A stretch of 64,000 bases of DNA from Marinomonas rhizomae. Lineage in GTDB: Bacteria; Pseudomonadota; Gammaproteobacteria; Pseudomonadales; Marinomonadaceae. The DNA lies in NCBI RefSeq assembly GCF_003315485.1, contig NZ_QNSE01000010.1, positions 1-64,000 of the forward strand, written 5' to 3'. Shown here piece after piece: positions 9,179 to 19,537 of this stretch. A program made the position numbers and the translations under genes. Position 1 is the stretch's first letter. The number at the start of each line of letters is the position of its first letter. Under the pieces are notes generated by a model that worked only from the letters and a program-made list of their open reading frames with translations, was not told where the DNA came from and did not search any database.

Positions 9179-9823
9179 TTATGCGTTTGGCGACACTGGA
9201 ATACCTTCAAGGTTATCCAACACCAACCATTCAGCTAGTTTAGTGCGCAAATCGTCAACACCATCACCGCTCAAAGAAGAGAAAGTTTGCACTGAGCCAT
9301 CGACTCCAAGTGTTTTAAGAACCTTCTGCACACCTAACATGGTCGACTTTGCAGGTCCGCGTTTTAACTTGTCAGACTTAGTTAACAACACATGAACTTT
9401 CATGCGGTTCGATTTTGCCCAATCCAACATCATTTCATCAAATTCTTTTAAAGGGTGACGAATGTCCATCACCAATACAACTCCCGCTAATGAGCGACGG
9501 TTCATCAAGTAATCTTGCATGTGTGCTTGCCAGACTTTTTTCATAGCAATTGGCACTTTAGCAAAACCATAACCTGGAAGGTCAATTAAACGGCGATCAT
9601 CTACATTCAAGCCAAAACAGTTAATTAACTGAGTTCGCCCCGGTGTTTTTGACGTTCGAGCGAGCTTCTTTTGGTTCGTCAGGGTATTAAGCGCAGTGGA
9701 TTTGCCTGCATTGGATCGACCTGCAAATGCGACTTCGACACCTTGGTCTAAAGGACATTGGGAAAGTTTCTCTGCACTCTTAATAAAATGCGCGGATTGG
9801 AAAGTAGAGTCAAAAGGTGTCAT
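9179..9823 (-). CDS. engB: Ribosome biogenesis GTPase EngB (YsxC/YihA)
   Basis: Essential GTPase that helps mature the large ribosomal subunit. The P-loop is GRSNAGKST (about residues 36-44). Switch motif TPGRTQ, G3 DLPGYG and G4 TKSDK follow in the expected order. The 214-residue length is normal. No Shine-Dalgarno sequence is visible before the ATG, but the N-terminus aligns with other EngB proteins (short leader, then [14 protein letters not shown]). In Pseudomonas a cytochrome c4 gene sits between engB and dsbA; here the two are divergent with only a noncoding gap between them. Confidence 0.96.
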   Translation of the reverse strand: MTPFDSTFQSAHFIKSAEKLSQCPLDQGVEVAFAGRSNAGKSTALNTLTNQKKLARTSKTPGRTQLINCFGLNVDDRRLIDLPGYGFAKVPIAMKKVWQAHMQDYLMNRRSLAGVVLVMDIRHPLKEFDEMMLDWAKSNRMKVHVLLTKSDKLKRGPAKSTMLGVQKVLKTLGVDGSVQTFSSLSGDGVDDLRTKLAEWLVLDNLEGIPVSPNA

Positions 9824-10149
9824 AAGTTGATATTCGTCAATAGATTCGGATTTGCATTCAGATTTATTTCAATTGCTGTATATAATGCCAGCAAACATAG
9901 AAATATGCCATGTTAAACTCCATCGCCTAACCTAATCTGGGCAAATGAACACTCTCAGAACAGGAATTTACAAAACAAGACAAATAATGGCCAAAAGACA
10001 GACCTTAGTTATGTAAACTTTGTGTAAACTTACTGGAAAATTAGAACCTTAAGTCTTTGATGGAATCGTATTCTGTTGTAATTCTGTGCATGATGTAAGA
10101 ATACCTGTTAGCAAGCTAACAAAACCATTGATTCGACTAGGAGCCATCC
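9824..10149. other. engB-dsbA divergent intergenic region
   Basis: This 326-base AT-rich stretch has no credible ORF. It must hold the promoters for engB and dsbA. An AGGAG ribosome site lies directly before the dsbA ATG. I see no tRNA or recognisable small RNA. Confidence 0.4.
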
Positions 10150-10770
10150 ATGATAAAGCTGTTTTCAGCACTTATACTTTCTCTTCTCATCCCACTGACG
10201 GCAGGCGCTGCTGAATACAGTGACGGTAACGGCTACACCACCATTAAAACCCCTGTTCGCACCAGCGATCCTAGTAAGATCGAAGTCACTGAAATTTTCT
10301 GGTACGGATGCCCGCACTGCTACAAACTTGAGCCTATCACTCAAGCTTGGAAAAAAGATTTACCAAACGATGTGGGTTTTAAATTCTTACCTGCCGTTTT
10401 TGGACGCGGTTGGTTAGCACACGCTAAGGCCTTCTATGTTGCTGACCTACTTGGCATTGAAGATAAAGTCCGCGCGGATCTTTTTAATGCTATCCATGTT
10501 GAACGTCGTCGCCTAAACTCTGAAGATGCTCTGGCTGCCTTCTTTGTAAACTACGGCGTCAGTGAAGACGAGTTTCGTAAGCAATACAATTCATTTGCTG
10601 TAAACAGCCGCCTTAGTCAAGCCGATGCAAAAATACGTGCCTACGGCGCTCGCGGCGTACCAGGATTAATCGTCAATGGTAAATACCTGGTAAGTGCTGA
10701 AACAGCTAACGGAAATGAAAACATCTTCAAGGTTGTTGATTTTCTAATCGAAAAAGAACGTCAGAAATAA
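10150..10770 (+). CDS. dsbA: Thiol:disulfide interchange protein DsbA
   Basis: Periplasmic oxidase that inserts disulfide bonds into exported proteins. A cleavable signal peptide covers about residues 1-20, ending in AGA-AE. The active site is C54-P-H-C57 in FWYGCPHCYKLEP. The cis-proline loop is ARGVPGLIVNG near residue 176. The 206-residue length is typical. The start is supported by AGGAG. The diguanylate cyclase gene begins 15 bases after the stop, suggesting cotranscription. Confidence 0.96.
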   Translation: MIKLFSALILSLLIPLTAGAAEYSDGNGYTTIKTPVRTSDPSKIEVTEIFWYGCPHCYKLEPITQAWKKDLPNDVGFKFLPAVFGRGWLAHAKAFYVADLLGIEDKVRADLFNAIHVERRRLNSEDALAAFFVNYGVSEDEFRKQYNSFAVNSRLSQADAKIRAYGARGVPGLIVNGKYLVSAETANGNENIFKVVDFLIEKERQK

Positions 10771-10785
10771 TAAAAATGAGGCGAT

Positions 10786-12312
10786 ATGACGGAATCATCA
10801 AGTGACAAATTAATAGAAGCGTTGCGTAAAGCCGTTTCCAGAACGAGCATGCTAGCGGAAGGAAACGATCCTGAGCTTGATTCCGTTGTTCGCCAAATTC
10901 GCCAAGTCATCACAAAAGGCGCAAACGCCCAAGAAATACAAGATGTGCTAAATGATGCCGAGCCATTGCTCATTAAAAGCGACGAAGCCCAAATAAACAG
11001 AGCAAAACAGGTTAGAAGCACACTGCAAGAGCTTATCGGCCTACTTGAAAACCAGGACAATAAACGCGTTCCTCAAAATGAGATGAAGCAACTAGAAGCT
11101 CAGATACGCCTTCATTGGCAAACGTCTTCTCAATGGCCTTTCCTTTTAAGAAGCTTTTTCTCATTGGCAGAAAAAACACTCAATGGAACGCCATCCAGCC
11201 AATCCAAAAACTCATTTTTTAAGCGTATTTTTAATCGTGACCTAGAATCGAAATCGCACAAAAACGACCAAGAAATCATGATGCAAATTAGCCACACACT
11301 TGCAGGGCTAATGAACAACTTATCGTTACCAAGCCATTATGATGAAGACATTCTCGATCTAAAAAAGGCCCTTCTGGGTAATGACAATATCCAACAACTT
11401 CCGGGGTTACTGGATGAAGTGATCAATTTGATCATGATCGCTATCGGCAAAACTCAAGAAAGTTTGGCCAACTACCTTAATCAGTTAAACAAACAACTCG
11501 CCAGCATCAATGAGTCTATCTCTAGCAGCTATCATTCCCAGAAAACTCTGTCTGAAAGCCGCGAAGGCTTTAACTCCAAATTACAAAGACAAGTCACCGA
11601 CACTTCTCAGGCGATTCAGGGCGCAAATGATTTAGAAAGCTTAAAAGCATTGATCAACGATAGGCTATCAACCATTTCTAGCACCATGACTGAATACAAA
11701 ACACAAATGGTAGAGCAAGAAAAACACGCCACCCAATCTATTACCTTGCTAAAAAACAAGGTAACGCGAATGGAAAAAGACACGGTTTCTTTGCGTTCCT
11801 TGTTACAAGAAAAACTTGCACAAGCGATGACAGATTCATTAACCGACTTACCAAATCGTACGGCATATCAAGATGCCATCTTGCCTCTTTGTAAAATCAT
11901 GCAAAAAACACAAAAGTCTGTTTGTCTTGCCGTCTGCGATATAGACCATTTTAAGAAAGTAAACGATACTTGGGGTCATCTGGCAGGCGACAAAGTACTA
12001 CGCTTAGTACCAAAACAAATTCGCACCGTCCTAGCAAAAGAAGACCTTATATTCCGCTATGGTGGTGAAGAATTTGTGGTCGCGTTTCCAAACACAACTT
12101 TAGCGCAAGCCGTTAAACGCGCGGAAGACATTCGACTTGCTGTGGCAAAAACACCATTTAATATGCAAGGTGAACCCGTATCAATTTCGATTTCAATTGG
12201 TATTGCCGAACTTCAAGTACAAGAAAACCCAGAATCCTTGTTTGCCAGAGCAGACAAACAACTCTATTTAGCCAAAGAAGCAGGCCGAAATAGAGTCATG
12301 GCCAATAAATAG
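10786..12312 (+). CDS. Diguanylate cyclase, GGDEF domain, long helical N-terminus
   Basis: Makes cyclic di-GMP from two GTP. The C-terminal 170 residues form a complete GGDEF domain: DSLTDLPNRTAYQ, CDIDHFKKVNDTWGHLAGD and the active site RYGGEEF, with GGEEF at residues 426-430. The autoinhibitory RxxD site, expected five residues before GGEEF, reads AKED, so product inhibition is probably weak or absent. The N-terminal 340 residues show no transmembrane segment or known sensor. They look helical, with Gln-, Ser- and Leu-rich stretches and coiled-coil-like heptads around residues 220-335. The protein therefore looks cytoplasmic. It sits just downstream of dsbA. Confidence 0.92.
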   Translation: MTESSSDKLIEALRKAVSRTSMLAEGNDPELDSVVRQIRQVITKGANAQEIQDVLNDAEPLLIKSDEAQINRAKQVRSTLQELIGLLENQDNKRVPQNEMKQLEAQIRLHWQTSSQWPFLLRSFFSLAEKTLNGTPSSQSKNSFFKRIFNRDLESKSHKNDQEIMMQISHTLAGLMNNLSLPSHYDEDILDLKKALLGNDNIQQLPGLLDEVINLIMIAIGKTQESLANYLNQLNKQLASINESISSSYHSQKTLSESREGFNSKLQRQVTDTSQAIQGANDLESLKALINDRLSTISSTMTEYKTQMVEQEKHATQSITLLKNKVTRMEKDTVSLRSLLQEKLAQAMTDSLTDLPNRTAYQDAILPLCKIMQKTQKSVCLAVCDIDHFKKVNDTWGHLAGDKVLRLVPKQIRTVLAKEDLIFRYGGEEFVVAFPNTTLAQAVKRAEDIRLAVAKTPFNMQGEPVSISISIGIAELQVQENPESLFARADKQLYLAKEAGRNRVMANK

Positions 12313-12344
12313 TTTAGGGAAAGCAGTACCAGAGCCTTGCCGTC

Positions 12345-12361
12345 GCGGTTACAATAACCGC
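12345..12361 (+). terminator. Weak hairpin after the diguanylate cyclase gene
   Basis: Perfect 7-bp arms GCGGTTA and TAACCGC with a 3-base loop lie 33 bases past the stop. Only a short T-poor tail follows, so termination is uncertain. Confidence 0.4.
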
Positions 12362-12479
12362 TTATATTCAATGCAGCGCTGTCAAATACTCAGTTAAAAG
12401 CCTTTCAATAAGGCGATTAAATAACGCTTTCCAATTAAAGAGAATGGCACGCAATTACACCATTAGGATGAAGTAGTTT

Positions 12480-13235
12480 ATGCAAGACGATCAGAAAAAA
12501 ACCACCGATTTTGGCTTTAAAGAGATTCCTACTGATGAAAAAGTCCAAGCTGTCGCACAAGTTTTTCATTCCGTAGCCGCAAAATATGACATTATGAATG
12601 ATTTAATGTCCGGTGGTATTCATCGTCTATGGAAGCGACACACTATTAGTCAATCTGGCGTTCGCACTGGCAACTGCGTATTGGATATCGCTGGCGGGAC
12701 AGGTGATTTGACGCTTAAATTTTCTCGCCTTGTGGGCAGCCAAGGTCAAGTAGTCCTTGCTGATATCAACGATTCTATGCTGAAAGTAGGTCGTGACAAG
12801 CTTGCGAATCAAGGCATTGTAGGCAACGTCAAATTTGTTCAGGCTAACGCCGAAGCGCTCCCTTTCCCTGATGACACCTTCGACTGCATTACTATTGCCT
12901 TTGGTTTGCGCAATGTCACTGACAAGTCCAAAGCCCTTGCTTCTATGTATCGCGTATTAAAACCGGGTGGTCGCTTGTTAGTTTTGGAATTCTCTAAGCC
13001 AGAATCCGAGCTTTTGTCTCAAGTCTACGATCAATATTCTTTCCGCCTATTACCTGCCATGGGCAAACTGATCGCCAATGATGCCGATAGCTATCGATAC
13101 CTTGCTGAATCCATTCGTATGCATCCAGACCAAGAAACCTTAAAAAGCATGATGGACGAAGTCGGATTTGAGCGTACCAGCTACCAAAATTTAACGGGCG
13201 GCATTGTTGCGCTTCATAAAGGATTTAAATTCTAG
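12480..13235 (+). CDS. ubiE: Ubiquinone/menaquinone C-methyltransferase UbiE
   Basis: SAM-dependent C-methylation of the quinone ring in ubiquinone (and menaquinone) synthesis. The 251-residue protein has the UbiE signatures [18 protein letters not shown], the SAM-binding [15 protein letters not shown], and [13 protein letters not shown] followed by [30 protein letters not shown] stretch gives a ribosome site. The ubiB start follows the stop after only two bases, so they are cotranscribed. The ubiJ gene (SCP2-domain accessory factor) usually found between them is missing. Confidence 0.97.
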   Translation: MQDDQKKTTDFGFKEIPTDEKVQAVAQVFHSVAAKYDIMNDLMSGGIHRLWKRHTISQSGVRTGNCVLDIAGGTGDLTLKFSRLVGSQGQVVLADINDSMLKVGRDKLANQGIVGNVKFVQANAEALPFPDDTFDCITIAFGLRNVTDKSKALASMYRVLKPGGRLLVLEFSKPESELLSQVYDQYSFRLLPAMGKLIANDADSYRYLAESIRMHPDQETLKSMMDEVGFERTSYQNLTGGIVALHKGFKF

Positions 13236-13237
13236 CC

Positions 13238-14881
13238 ATGTTAACCAGTACCTTTCGTTTACTGCGCATAATCTATACAGTTATGCGCTTTCGCCTTGAT
13301 GTGTTTATTCCTTTCAGTGTATTGCCTTGGTATCTTCGCTACACACTTGGCCTTATTTGCTCAATCGGCCGCAAGCAGGCCAGCCAAAATAAAGGCGAAC
13401 GACTTCGTTTGGCATTAGAATCGCTTGGCCCTATTTTTGTTAAATTCGGCCAAATATTGTCAACTCGACGAGATTTGTTAGACGATAATATCGCCGATGA
13501 GTTAGCCAAGCTGCAAGACAAAGTTCCTGCTTTCCCGGGCCATGTTGCTCAATCAATTATCGAGAGAGATTTAAAAGCACCTGTTTCTGAGCTGTTTGCA
13601 GAGTTTTCAGCAACCCCTCTTGCATCTGCCTCTATAGCACAAGTCCATACCGCTAAACTGCATTCTGGCGAAGACGTGGTTGTTAAAGTCATTCGTCCGA
13701 AGATTGAAAAAACCATCAGTAAAGACATCAGCTTGCTTTATACTTTGGCACACCTTGTTGCTAATTTAAGCGCTGACGGCCGACGACTAAGACCCGTCGA
13801 AGTGGTAACAGATTACGAATACACCATTCTTGATGAATTGGACCTTGCCAAAGAAGCTGGCAACACTGGCTTATTGCAGCGCAACTTTACTAACTCAGAA
13901 TTGCTTTACGTACCTCAAGTTTATTGGGATTACAGCCATCGTAATGTTATGGTGATGGAACGCATTTCGGGCATCCCTGTCGCTGATATTGACGCGCTTA
14001 ATAAAGCTAATGTGGACATGAAATGCTTAGCAGAGCGCGGCGTTGAGATTTTTTTCACTCAAGTTTTTTCGCACAGTTTTTTCCACGCAGATATGCATCC
14101 TGGCAATATTTTTGTCGATGTCAGTAACCCTCAAAAACCTAAATATATTGCCATAGACTGCGCTATTATGGGCAGCTTAGATGACGCAGATAAAAGCTAT
14201 TTAGCGCGCAATTTATTGGCTTTTTTCCAGCGCGATTATCGCATGGTAGCAGAACTGCATGTTGAGAGTGGCTGGGTACCCAAAGGTACGCCAGTGCATG
14301 CTTTTGAGTCTGCTATTCGTAGTGTTTGTGAACCTATGTTTGCTAAACCATTGAAAGACATTTCTTTTGGACAAGTACTGATCGGCTTATTCCAAACCGC
14401 GCGACGCTTTAATATGGAAGTGCAACCCCAGCTAGTTCTATTGGAAAAAACACTGCTCAACATTGAAGGGTTGGGACGTCAGCTTTACCCAGATCTAGAT
14501 CTATGGGTGACAGCTAAACCTTTCCTAGAACGTTGGATGCGTGAACAAATGGGACCTAAACGTGTGATGGAAGAAGTCCGCAAACAAGCACCGCAATGGG
14601 CTGGCCAGCTACCACAAATCCCAAATTTGGTCTTTTCTGCACTATCACAAATGTCACACCAAGAAGAACGTCTACAGGCACAAACTGAGGCGATCAATAA
14701 GCTGGGGCAAGAGCTGAAAAAAAGCAGAAAAAATACACCTTTCCGATTACTGGGAGCAATCAGTTTAGGAACCGCTTGGATTATTACTGACCCAGTATCT
14801 TTAACTCACATAAAAGACGCCGATTTAACCAGTTTTGGACTGTTGTTATTAGGGCTTTACCTACTTGTCTTAAAACCGTAA
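13238..14881 (+). CDS. ubiB: Ubiquinone biosynthesis atypical kinase UbiB
   Basis: Membrane-associated ABC1/ADCK-family ATPase-kinase needed for ubiquinone synthesis. Family hallmarks are the KxGQ motif in [14 protein letters not shown] (about residue 68), the Ala-rich nucleotide loop [14 protein letters not shown], the invariant lysine in [11 protein letters not shown], and the catalytic [13 protein letters not shown]. The 547-residue length is normal. Two hydrophobic segments at the extreme C-terminus (after residue 500) anchor it. It is translationally close to ubiE and followed by hisE 16 bases later. Confidence 0.96.
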   Translation: MLTSTFRLLRIIYTVMRFRLDVFIPFSVLPWYLRYTLGLICSIGRKQASQNKGERLRLALESLGPIFVKFGQILSTRRDLLDDNIADELAKLQDKVPAFPGHVAQSIIERDLKAPVSELFAEFSATPLASASIAQVHTAKLHSGEDVVVKVIRPKIEKTISKDISLLYTLAHLVANLSADGRRLRPVEVVTDYEYTILDELDLAKEAGNTGLLQRNFTNSELLYVPQVYWDYSHRNVMVMERISGIPVADIDALNKANVDMKCLAERGVEIFFTQVFSHSFFHADMHPGNIFVDVSNPQKPKYIAIDCAIMGSLDDADKSYLARNLLAFFQRDYRMVAELHVESGWVPKGTPVHAFESAIRSVCEPMFAKPLKDISFGQVLIGLFQTARRFNMEVQPQLVLLEKTLLNIEGLGRQLYPDLDLWVTAKPFLERWMREQMGPKRVMEEVRKQAPQWAGQLPQIPNLVFSALSQMSHQEERLQAQTEAINKLGQELKKSRKNTPFRLLGAISLGTAWIITDPVSLTHIKDADLTSFGLLLLGLYLLVLKP

Positions 14882-14897
14882 CCTTTGAGAGACTATA

Positions 14898-15230
14898 ATG
14901 AAATCTGATGTATTGGCTGAATTAGCAGCCACTCTAGAAGAACGCAAAACCGCCGCCGCAGACTCTTCTTATGTTGCCAGTTTGCACGCAAAGGGGTTAA
15001 ATAAGATCCTTGAGAAAGTTGGCGAAGAAAGTATTGAAACCATTATTGCAGCGAAAGATGCTGTCACCTCTGGTGATAAATCTGATTTGATTTATGAAAC
15101 AGCCGATTTATGGTTTCACACATTAGTGATGTTATCGCATTTAGATATTGGCCCAGATGCTATACTTGATGAACTAGCACGCAGATTTAATTTGTCTGGC
15201 TTAGACGAAAAAGCCAGTCGCACCAAATAA
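14898..15230 (+). CDS. hisE: Phosphoribosyl-ATP pyrophosphatase HisE
   Basis: Second step of histidine synthesis, hydrolysing PR-ATP to PR-AMP. At 110 residues it is the stand-alone enzyme, not the HisIE fusion. The metal-binding [16 protein letters not shown] and the [13 protein letters not shown] block are typical of the all-helical MazG-like fold. It sits between ubiB and tatA as in Pseudomonas, but the hisI gene that normally precedes it there is absent from this window. Confidence 0.95.
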   Translation: MKSDVLAELAATLEERKTAAADSSYVASLHAKGLNKILEKVGEESIETIIAAKDAVTSGDKSDLIYETADLWFHTLVMLSHLDIGPDAILDELARRFNLSGLDEKASRTK

Positions 15231-15246
15231 GCAGTAGGAGTAATTT

Positions 15247-15465
15247 ATGTTAGGCGGAATCAGCATTTGGCAACTATTAATCGTTTTAGCCATTTTAGTA
15301 CTTATTTTTGGCACCAAGAAACTTAAAAACCTTGGTTCTGATTTGGGTGGAGCAGTCAAAGGCTTTAAAGAAGCCGTCGACAAAGATAACGATACAGAAG
15401 ACGAAAAAACAGCCCAGCACAAAGTCATTGATGCTGATGTTAAAAAAGACGATAAGAGCGCCTAA
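15247..15465 (+). CDS. tatA: Twin-arginine translocase subunit TatA
   Basis: Forms the protein-conducting assembly of the Tat system, which exports folded proteins. A single N-terminal membrane helix ([17 protein letters not shown]) leads into the conserved [21 protein letters not shown] hinge and amphipathic helix. A short acidic tail follows. It has 72 residues, normal length. The ATG is preceded by AGTAGGAGT. It is first of the tatABC set. Confidence 0.96.
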   Translation: MLGGISIWQLLIVLAILVLIFGTKKLKNLGSDLGGAVKGFKEAVDKDNDTEDEKTAQHKVIDADVKKDDKSA

Positions 15466-15468
15466 TCT

Positions 15469-15969
15469 GTGTTCGATATTGGTTTTTCTGAACTCCTAGT
15501 TGTTTTTGTCGTTGGTCTTTTAATCCTTGGCCCTGAACGCTTGCCCCATGCCGCGAAAACGGCAGGGCTATGGGTTCGTAAAATTCGTCGCAGTATCAGT
15601 TCCGTGCAAAGAGAGATTAATGCACAGCTAGATCATGAAGAGCTGCAACAGAAAATAAACGAAACCAATCAGCGACTTCTACAAGAAGGCCAAACGATTC
15701 AAAACACCATCACGCCTTACCCTGAAAGTTATGACAACAAAAGAGATGAGCTTGAGCCTGTTGAGCCTGTTGAGCCTGTTGAGCCTGTTGAGCCTGTTGA
15801 GCCTGTTGAGCCTGTTGAGCAAGTAGAAACAAACAGGGTAACCACTAAAGATGAAGTCTCTCTATCAGCAATCAAAGAAATAGAGACTAAAAACAAAGCT
15901 GATTCAGCCAAAGCCCAGCTAACAGAAGAAATAGAAGAAACGCCCGAAACCGCGGTTTCTCGAACTTAA
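15469..15969 (+). CDS. tatB: Twin-arginine translocase subunit TatB
   Basis: Forms the Tat substrate receptor with TatC. The start is GTG at 15469, three bases after the tatA stop, giving MFDIGFSELLVVFVVGLLILGPERLP, which is the family opening. An amphipathic helix rich in charged residues follows. The C-terminal tail contains a seven-fold Glu-Pro-Val repeat (residues 96-116) encoded by a 9-base DNA tandem repeat. TatB tails are variable and dispensable in part, so the repeat probably does not abolish function. Confidence 0.94.
   Translation: MFDIGFSELLVVFVVGLLILGPERLPHAAKTAGLWVRKIRRSISSVQREINAQLDHEELQQKINETNQRLLQEGQTIQNTITPYPESYDNKRDELEPVEPVEPVEPVEPVEPVEPVEQVETNRVTTKDEVSLSAIKEIETKNKADSAKAQLTEEIEETPETAVSRT
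15754..15816 (+). repeat. 9-base tandem repeat inside tatB
   Basis: Seven identical copies of GAGCCTGTT, followed by a diverged eighth unit GAGCAAGTA. In frame it encodes (EPV)7-EQV. Because the unit is a multiple of three, changes in copy number alter length without a frameshift. Confidence 0.97.
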
Positions 15970-16005
15970 TCATTATTTAAACTACACGCGGACATGTGAC
16001 GCATT

Positions 16006-16779
16006 ATGAGTACAGATTCATCCAATCAAGCACCACTTGTCGCTCATCTTATCGAGCTAAGAAATCGTCTATTAAAATGTGTTCTTGCTATACTGATTCT
16101 TTTTCTAGGACTGTATGCTTTCGCTAATGATTTGTATCTGATTGTTTCCGAACCACTGCGTCTGCTACTTCCTTCTGGTAGCTCGCTCATCGCAACTGAA
16201 GTGGCCTCACCTTTTCTCGCGCCACTCAAACTAACCTTTGCCACTGCGGTGCTCATATCGGTTCCCTACACGCTTTTTCAAGCTTGGTCGTTTATTGCTC
16301 CAGCGCTGTATAAAAATGAGAAACAAATCGCGATCCCTCTGCTAATTTCCAGTATTTTCCTTTTCTATGCTGGAGTGTTATTTGCCTATTTCGTCGTCTT
16401 ACCTTTGATTTTTGGCTTTTTTACGACGGTCGGCCCCGGTGAAGTTACCGTAATGACAGATATCAACAACTACTTAAACTTTGTTTTAAAGCTATTTTTT
16501 GCTTTTGGTGTAACCTTTGAAATCCCTGTTGCCACATATCTGCTTATTAAAGCGGGTGTCACTACTGTTGCAACACTATCCAAAAAGCGACCTTACATTT
16601 TTCTAGGCTGCTTCGTGGTCGGCATGCTTATTACACCACCAGATATTTTCTCGCAAACTTTACTGGCTATCCCTATGTGGATGCTGTTTGAACTTGGACT
16701 TATTGCAGGGCGCACGGTAAAAGTAGTCGTTGATGGCAGCGAGGAAAAAGAACAAAGCGAGCAATCTCAATCTACGTAA
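16006..16779 (+). CDS. tatC: Twin-arginine translocase subunit TatC
   Basis: Polytopic core of the Tat receptor that binds the twin-arginine signal peptide. Recognisable blocks are the N-terminal APLVAHLIELRNRLLKC, the EVASPFLAPLKLTF loop with its essential Glu, the FIAPALYKNEK segment, and the conserved cytoplasmic/helix-4 region FAFGVTFEIPVATYLLIKAG. It has 257 residues and six predicted membrane helices. It lies 36 bases after tatB and ends the ubiE-ubiB-hisE-tatABC series. The next gene is convergent. Confidence 0.96.
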   Translation: MSTDSSNQAPLVAHLIELRNRLLKCVLAILILFLGLYAFANDLYLIVSEPLRLLLPSGSSLIATEVASPFLAPLKLTFATAVLISVPYTLFQAWSFIAPALYKNEKQIAIPLLISSIFLFYAGVLFAYFVVLPLIFGFFTTVGPGEVTVMTDINNYLNFVLKLFFAFGVTFEIPVATYLLIKAGVTTVATLSKKRPYIFLGCFVVGMLITPPDIFSQTLLAIPMWMLFELGLIAGRTVKVVVDGSEEKEQSEQSQST

Positions 16780-16887
16780 TACAAATTCAATAATAGAAAA
16801 CTCTCCTTTACCTTGGCCGCGACTCCGCCATCAATGCGGCTAAAGTTTACTGAATATATCAACATCCAGTAAATCCAGTAAAAAAGC

Positions 16888-17322
16888 TTAATCTAGCATG
16901 AAGGTAACAGGGCCATCATTAGTAAACGCGACCTTCATATCCGCACCAAATTGCCCGGTTTCGACATTGCGGTATTGGGCACGCACTTTGCTCACAAAAT
17001 CATTAAACAAACGCTCCCCTTCCTCTGGAATCGCCGCCGTTGAAAACCCAGGACGCAAGCCCTTTTTAGTTTCAGCTGCTAGAGTAAATTGCGACACCAG
17101 CAAAACACCACCTGCAACTTGCTGAACATTTAAATTCATCTTGCCGTCTGCATCACCAAACATGCGGTATTTGAGCAGCTTATCTGCCAGTCGCTGGGTA
17201 TCAGCTTCTGTATCACCTTTCTCAATCCCGACCAATACTAACTGTCCATGGTCAATTGCCCCTATGGTTTTACCATCAACAACCACACTGGCATTTATCG
17301 CTCTTTGCACCAAGACCTTCAT
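16888..17322 (-). CDS. dtd: D-aminoacyl-tRNA deacylase
   Basis: Cleaves D-amino acids (and Gly mischarged on tRNA-Ala) from tRNA. The 144-residue enzyme has the two signature motifs that form the chiral proofreading site, SQFTL (about residue 77) and the C-terminal NDGPVTF. The N-terminus MKVLVQRAINASVVVDG is standard. GAGGAA stands before the ATG. It is on the opposite strand to tatC. Confidence 0.96.
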   Translation of the reverse strand: MKVLVQRAINASVVVDGKTIGAIDHGQLVLVGIEKGDTEADTQRLADKLLKYRMFGDADGKMNLNVQQVAGGVLLVSQFTLAAETKKGLRPGFSTAAIPEEGERLFNDFVSKVRAQYRNVETGQFGADMKVAFTNDGPVTFMLD

Positions 17323-17377
17323 TCCATTTCCTCGAATTCGGCTAGATAAATAAGGCTAATAACTTTACCAAAGCCCA

Positions 17378-17405
17378 GAAAAAACAAAAGCGCCCGAAGG
17401 CGCTT
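17378..17405 (-). terminator. Terminator after typA
   Basis: On the minus strand a 7-bp stem AAGCGCC, loop TTCG and GGCGCTT run straight into TTTTGTTTTTT. It is a textbook intrinsic terminator with a tetraloop, 63 bases after the typA stop. Confidence 0.9.
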
Positions 17406-17468
17406 CTGTCGCTCACGAATTCATTTACATGAACTCATTTGCTGCTGCTCTTTATAGAAAAGCGACTA

Positions 17469-19289
17469 TTACTTACGACCAGCGCGTTTACGCTCGTTTT
17501 CAGTCAATAGTTTTTTACGAATACGAATGCTTTCTGGCGTTACTTCTACCAATTCATCGTCTTCGATAAACTCAAGCGCTTGCTCAAGGGTATGACGAAT
17601 CGGTGGAGTCAACGTCAATGCTTCATCAGTACCAGAGGCACGCATGTTAGTTAATGCCTTACCTTTAACTGGGTTAACTGTTAAGTCATTATCGCGTGAG
17701 TGAATACCAATAACTTGGCCTTCGTATACTTCAACGGCGTGACCCAAGAATAAACGACCACGGCTTTGCAAGTTAAACAATGCGAAAGCCGCTGTTTTAC
17801 CAGTAACCATACTGATTAGTACGCCGTTCTGGCGGCTACCAACATCACCGTCTTTTACTGGACCGTAATGATCAAATACGCTGGTCATGATACCAGAGCC
17901 AGATGTCAGCGTTAGGAACAAGCCACGGAAACCGATCAAACCACGAGAAGGCGTCATGAATTCTAGACGAACACGACCTTTACCATCTGGCTCCATGTTA
18001 GTTAACTCAGCTTTGCGCAAGCCAAGCTCTTCCATGATAGAGCCTTGATGCTGCTCCTCAACATCGATAACAACCAACTCAAATGGTTCTTGAATTTTTC
18101 CGTCTACAAGCTTTTGAACTACTTCAGGACGAGAAACACCCATCTCAAAGCCTTCGCGACGCATGCTTTCAATCAATACAGAAAGGTGCAGCTCGCCACG
18201 ACCTGATACGATAAATTTATCCGGAGTTTCACCTTGACGAACGCGCAATGCTACGTTGTGAATAAGCTCACGATCAAGACGGTCTGAGATATTACGAGTC
18301 GTAATATATTTACCTTCTTTACCAGCGAACGGAGAGTCATTTACCATGAAGGTCATGCTTACTGTTGGCTCATCTACAGATAAGGCAGGAAGCGATTCAA
18401 CACACTCAGGGTTACATAAGGTGTCAGAAATACTTAGACCATCGATACCAGTAATACAAACGATATCACCAGCAGAGGCTTGATCTGTATCAACACGAGC
18501 TAGACCGTGATAGCCCTTCACGTTTAGGACTTTACCTTTACGCTCTTTGCCATCTGCCGATTTAACGATCACTTGTTGGTTTGGAGACAACAAGCCACGA
18601 GTGATACGGCCGATACCAATAACACCAACATACGCATCGTAATCCAATGCAGAAACCTGCATTTGGAACATACCCTCAGGATCAACATCAGGCACAGGCA
18701 CGCTGTCTACGATCATTTGGTAAAGTGGTGTCATGTCTTCTGACATGTTTTCTGGATCATCACCAGAAATACCATTGATTGCAGACGCATAAATAACAGG
18801 GAAATCTAATTGCTCTTCTGTTGCGCCAAGGCTATCAAACAGATCAAATACCTGATCCATAACCCAATCAGGGCGAGCACCTGGACGGTCAATTTTGTTG
18901 ATTACAACAATAGGGCGAAGACCACGCTCAAATGCTTTTGAGGTTACGAAACGCGTTTGTGGCATTGGGCCATCAACGGCATCAACCAACAAAAGTACAG
19001 AGTCAACCATAGACAATACACGCTCAACCTCACCACCGAAATCGGCGTGTCCAGGTGTATCAACGATATTAATACGGTAGTCGTTCCACATAATTGACGT
19101 ATTTTTCGCCAAAATGGTGATGCCACGTTCTTTCTCTTGATCGTTCGAATCCATGATTCGCTCAGAACCTAGGTCCTTACGATCCAGTGTTCCAGATTGG
19201 CTTAGTAGCTGGTCAACCAAGGTAGTTTTACCATGGTCAACGTGGGCAATAATTGCTACGTTACGTAACTTATTGATATCATTAGACAT
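17469..19289 (-). CDS. typA: Translational GTPase TypA/BipA
   Basis: Ribosome-associated GTPase of the EF-G family with roles in 50S assembly, cold and stress adaptation. G1 AHVDHGKTT (about residues 15-23), switch [10 protein letters not shown]3 [15 protein letters not shown] and G4 [10 protein letters not shown] are intact. C-terminal blocks [18 protein letters not shown] and [11 protein letters not shown] are family-specific. It has 606 residues, full length, transcribed as a single gene with its own terminator. Confidence 0.97.
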   Translation of the reverse strand: MSNDINKLRNVAIIAHVDHGKTTLVDQLLSQSGTLDRKDLGSERIMDSNDQEKERGITILAKNTSIMWNDYRINIVDTPGHADFGGEVERVLSMVDSVLLLVDAVDGPMPQTRFVTSKAFERGLRPIVVINKIDRPGARPDWVMDQVFDLFDSLGATEEQLDFPVIYASAINGISGDDPENMSEDMTPLYQMIVDSVPVPDVDPEGMFQMQVSALDYDAYVGVIGIGRITRGLLSPNQQVIVKSADGKERKGKVLNVKGYHGLARVDTDQASAGDIVCITGIDGLSISDTLCNPECVESLPALSVDEPTVSMTFMVNDSPFAGKEGKYITTRNISDRLDRELIHNVALRVRQGETPDKFIVSGRGELHLSVLIESMRREGFEMGVSRPEVVQKLVDGKIQEPFELVVIDVEEQHQGSIMEELGLRKAELTNMEPDGKGRVRLEFMTPSRGLIGFRGLFLTLTSGSGIMTSVFDHYGPVKDGDVGSRQNGVLISMVTGKTAAFALFNLQSRGRLFLGHAVEVYEGQVIGIHSRDNDLTVNPVKGKALTNMRASGTDEALTLTPPIRHTLEQALEFIEDDELVEVTPESIRIRKKLLTENERKRAGRK

Positions 19290-19537
19290 TTATAGTTCTC
19301 TGCATTTAGCGTGAGCAAAAAGATATACCGCCGCTTGATACGGGCAGGTATGCTCTTCAAGCGTCTCGGATCTTGGTGCGGGGTAAAATTCGCGCAATTG
19401 TACCCTTATATTGATCAATATCCCATTAAAGTGACAAAAAAAGTCCACAAAAAATACTTCAATAGGGTAAAAAGCGCATTCGAATAAAAACGATAACATT
19501 CATATACTACAAAAATGCTACCGTTTTTTAGTACTTA

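Noticed and set aside
9102..9395. 97-codon plus-strand ORF after gshA
   Set aside because: It begins inside the gshA terminator and runs antisense through engB.
15754..15816. CRISPR-like array
   Set aside because: The units are 9 bases, contiguous, coding and without spacers.
15729..15911. Minus-strand Gly-Ser-Thr repeat ORF
   Set aside because: It is only the complementary reading of the tatB EPV-coding tandem repeat.
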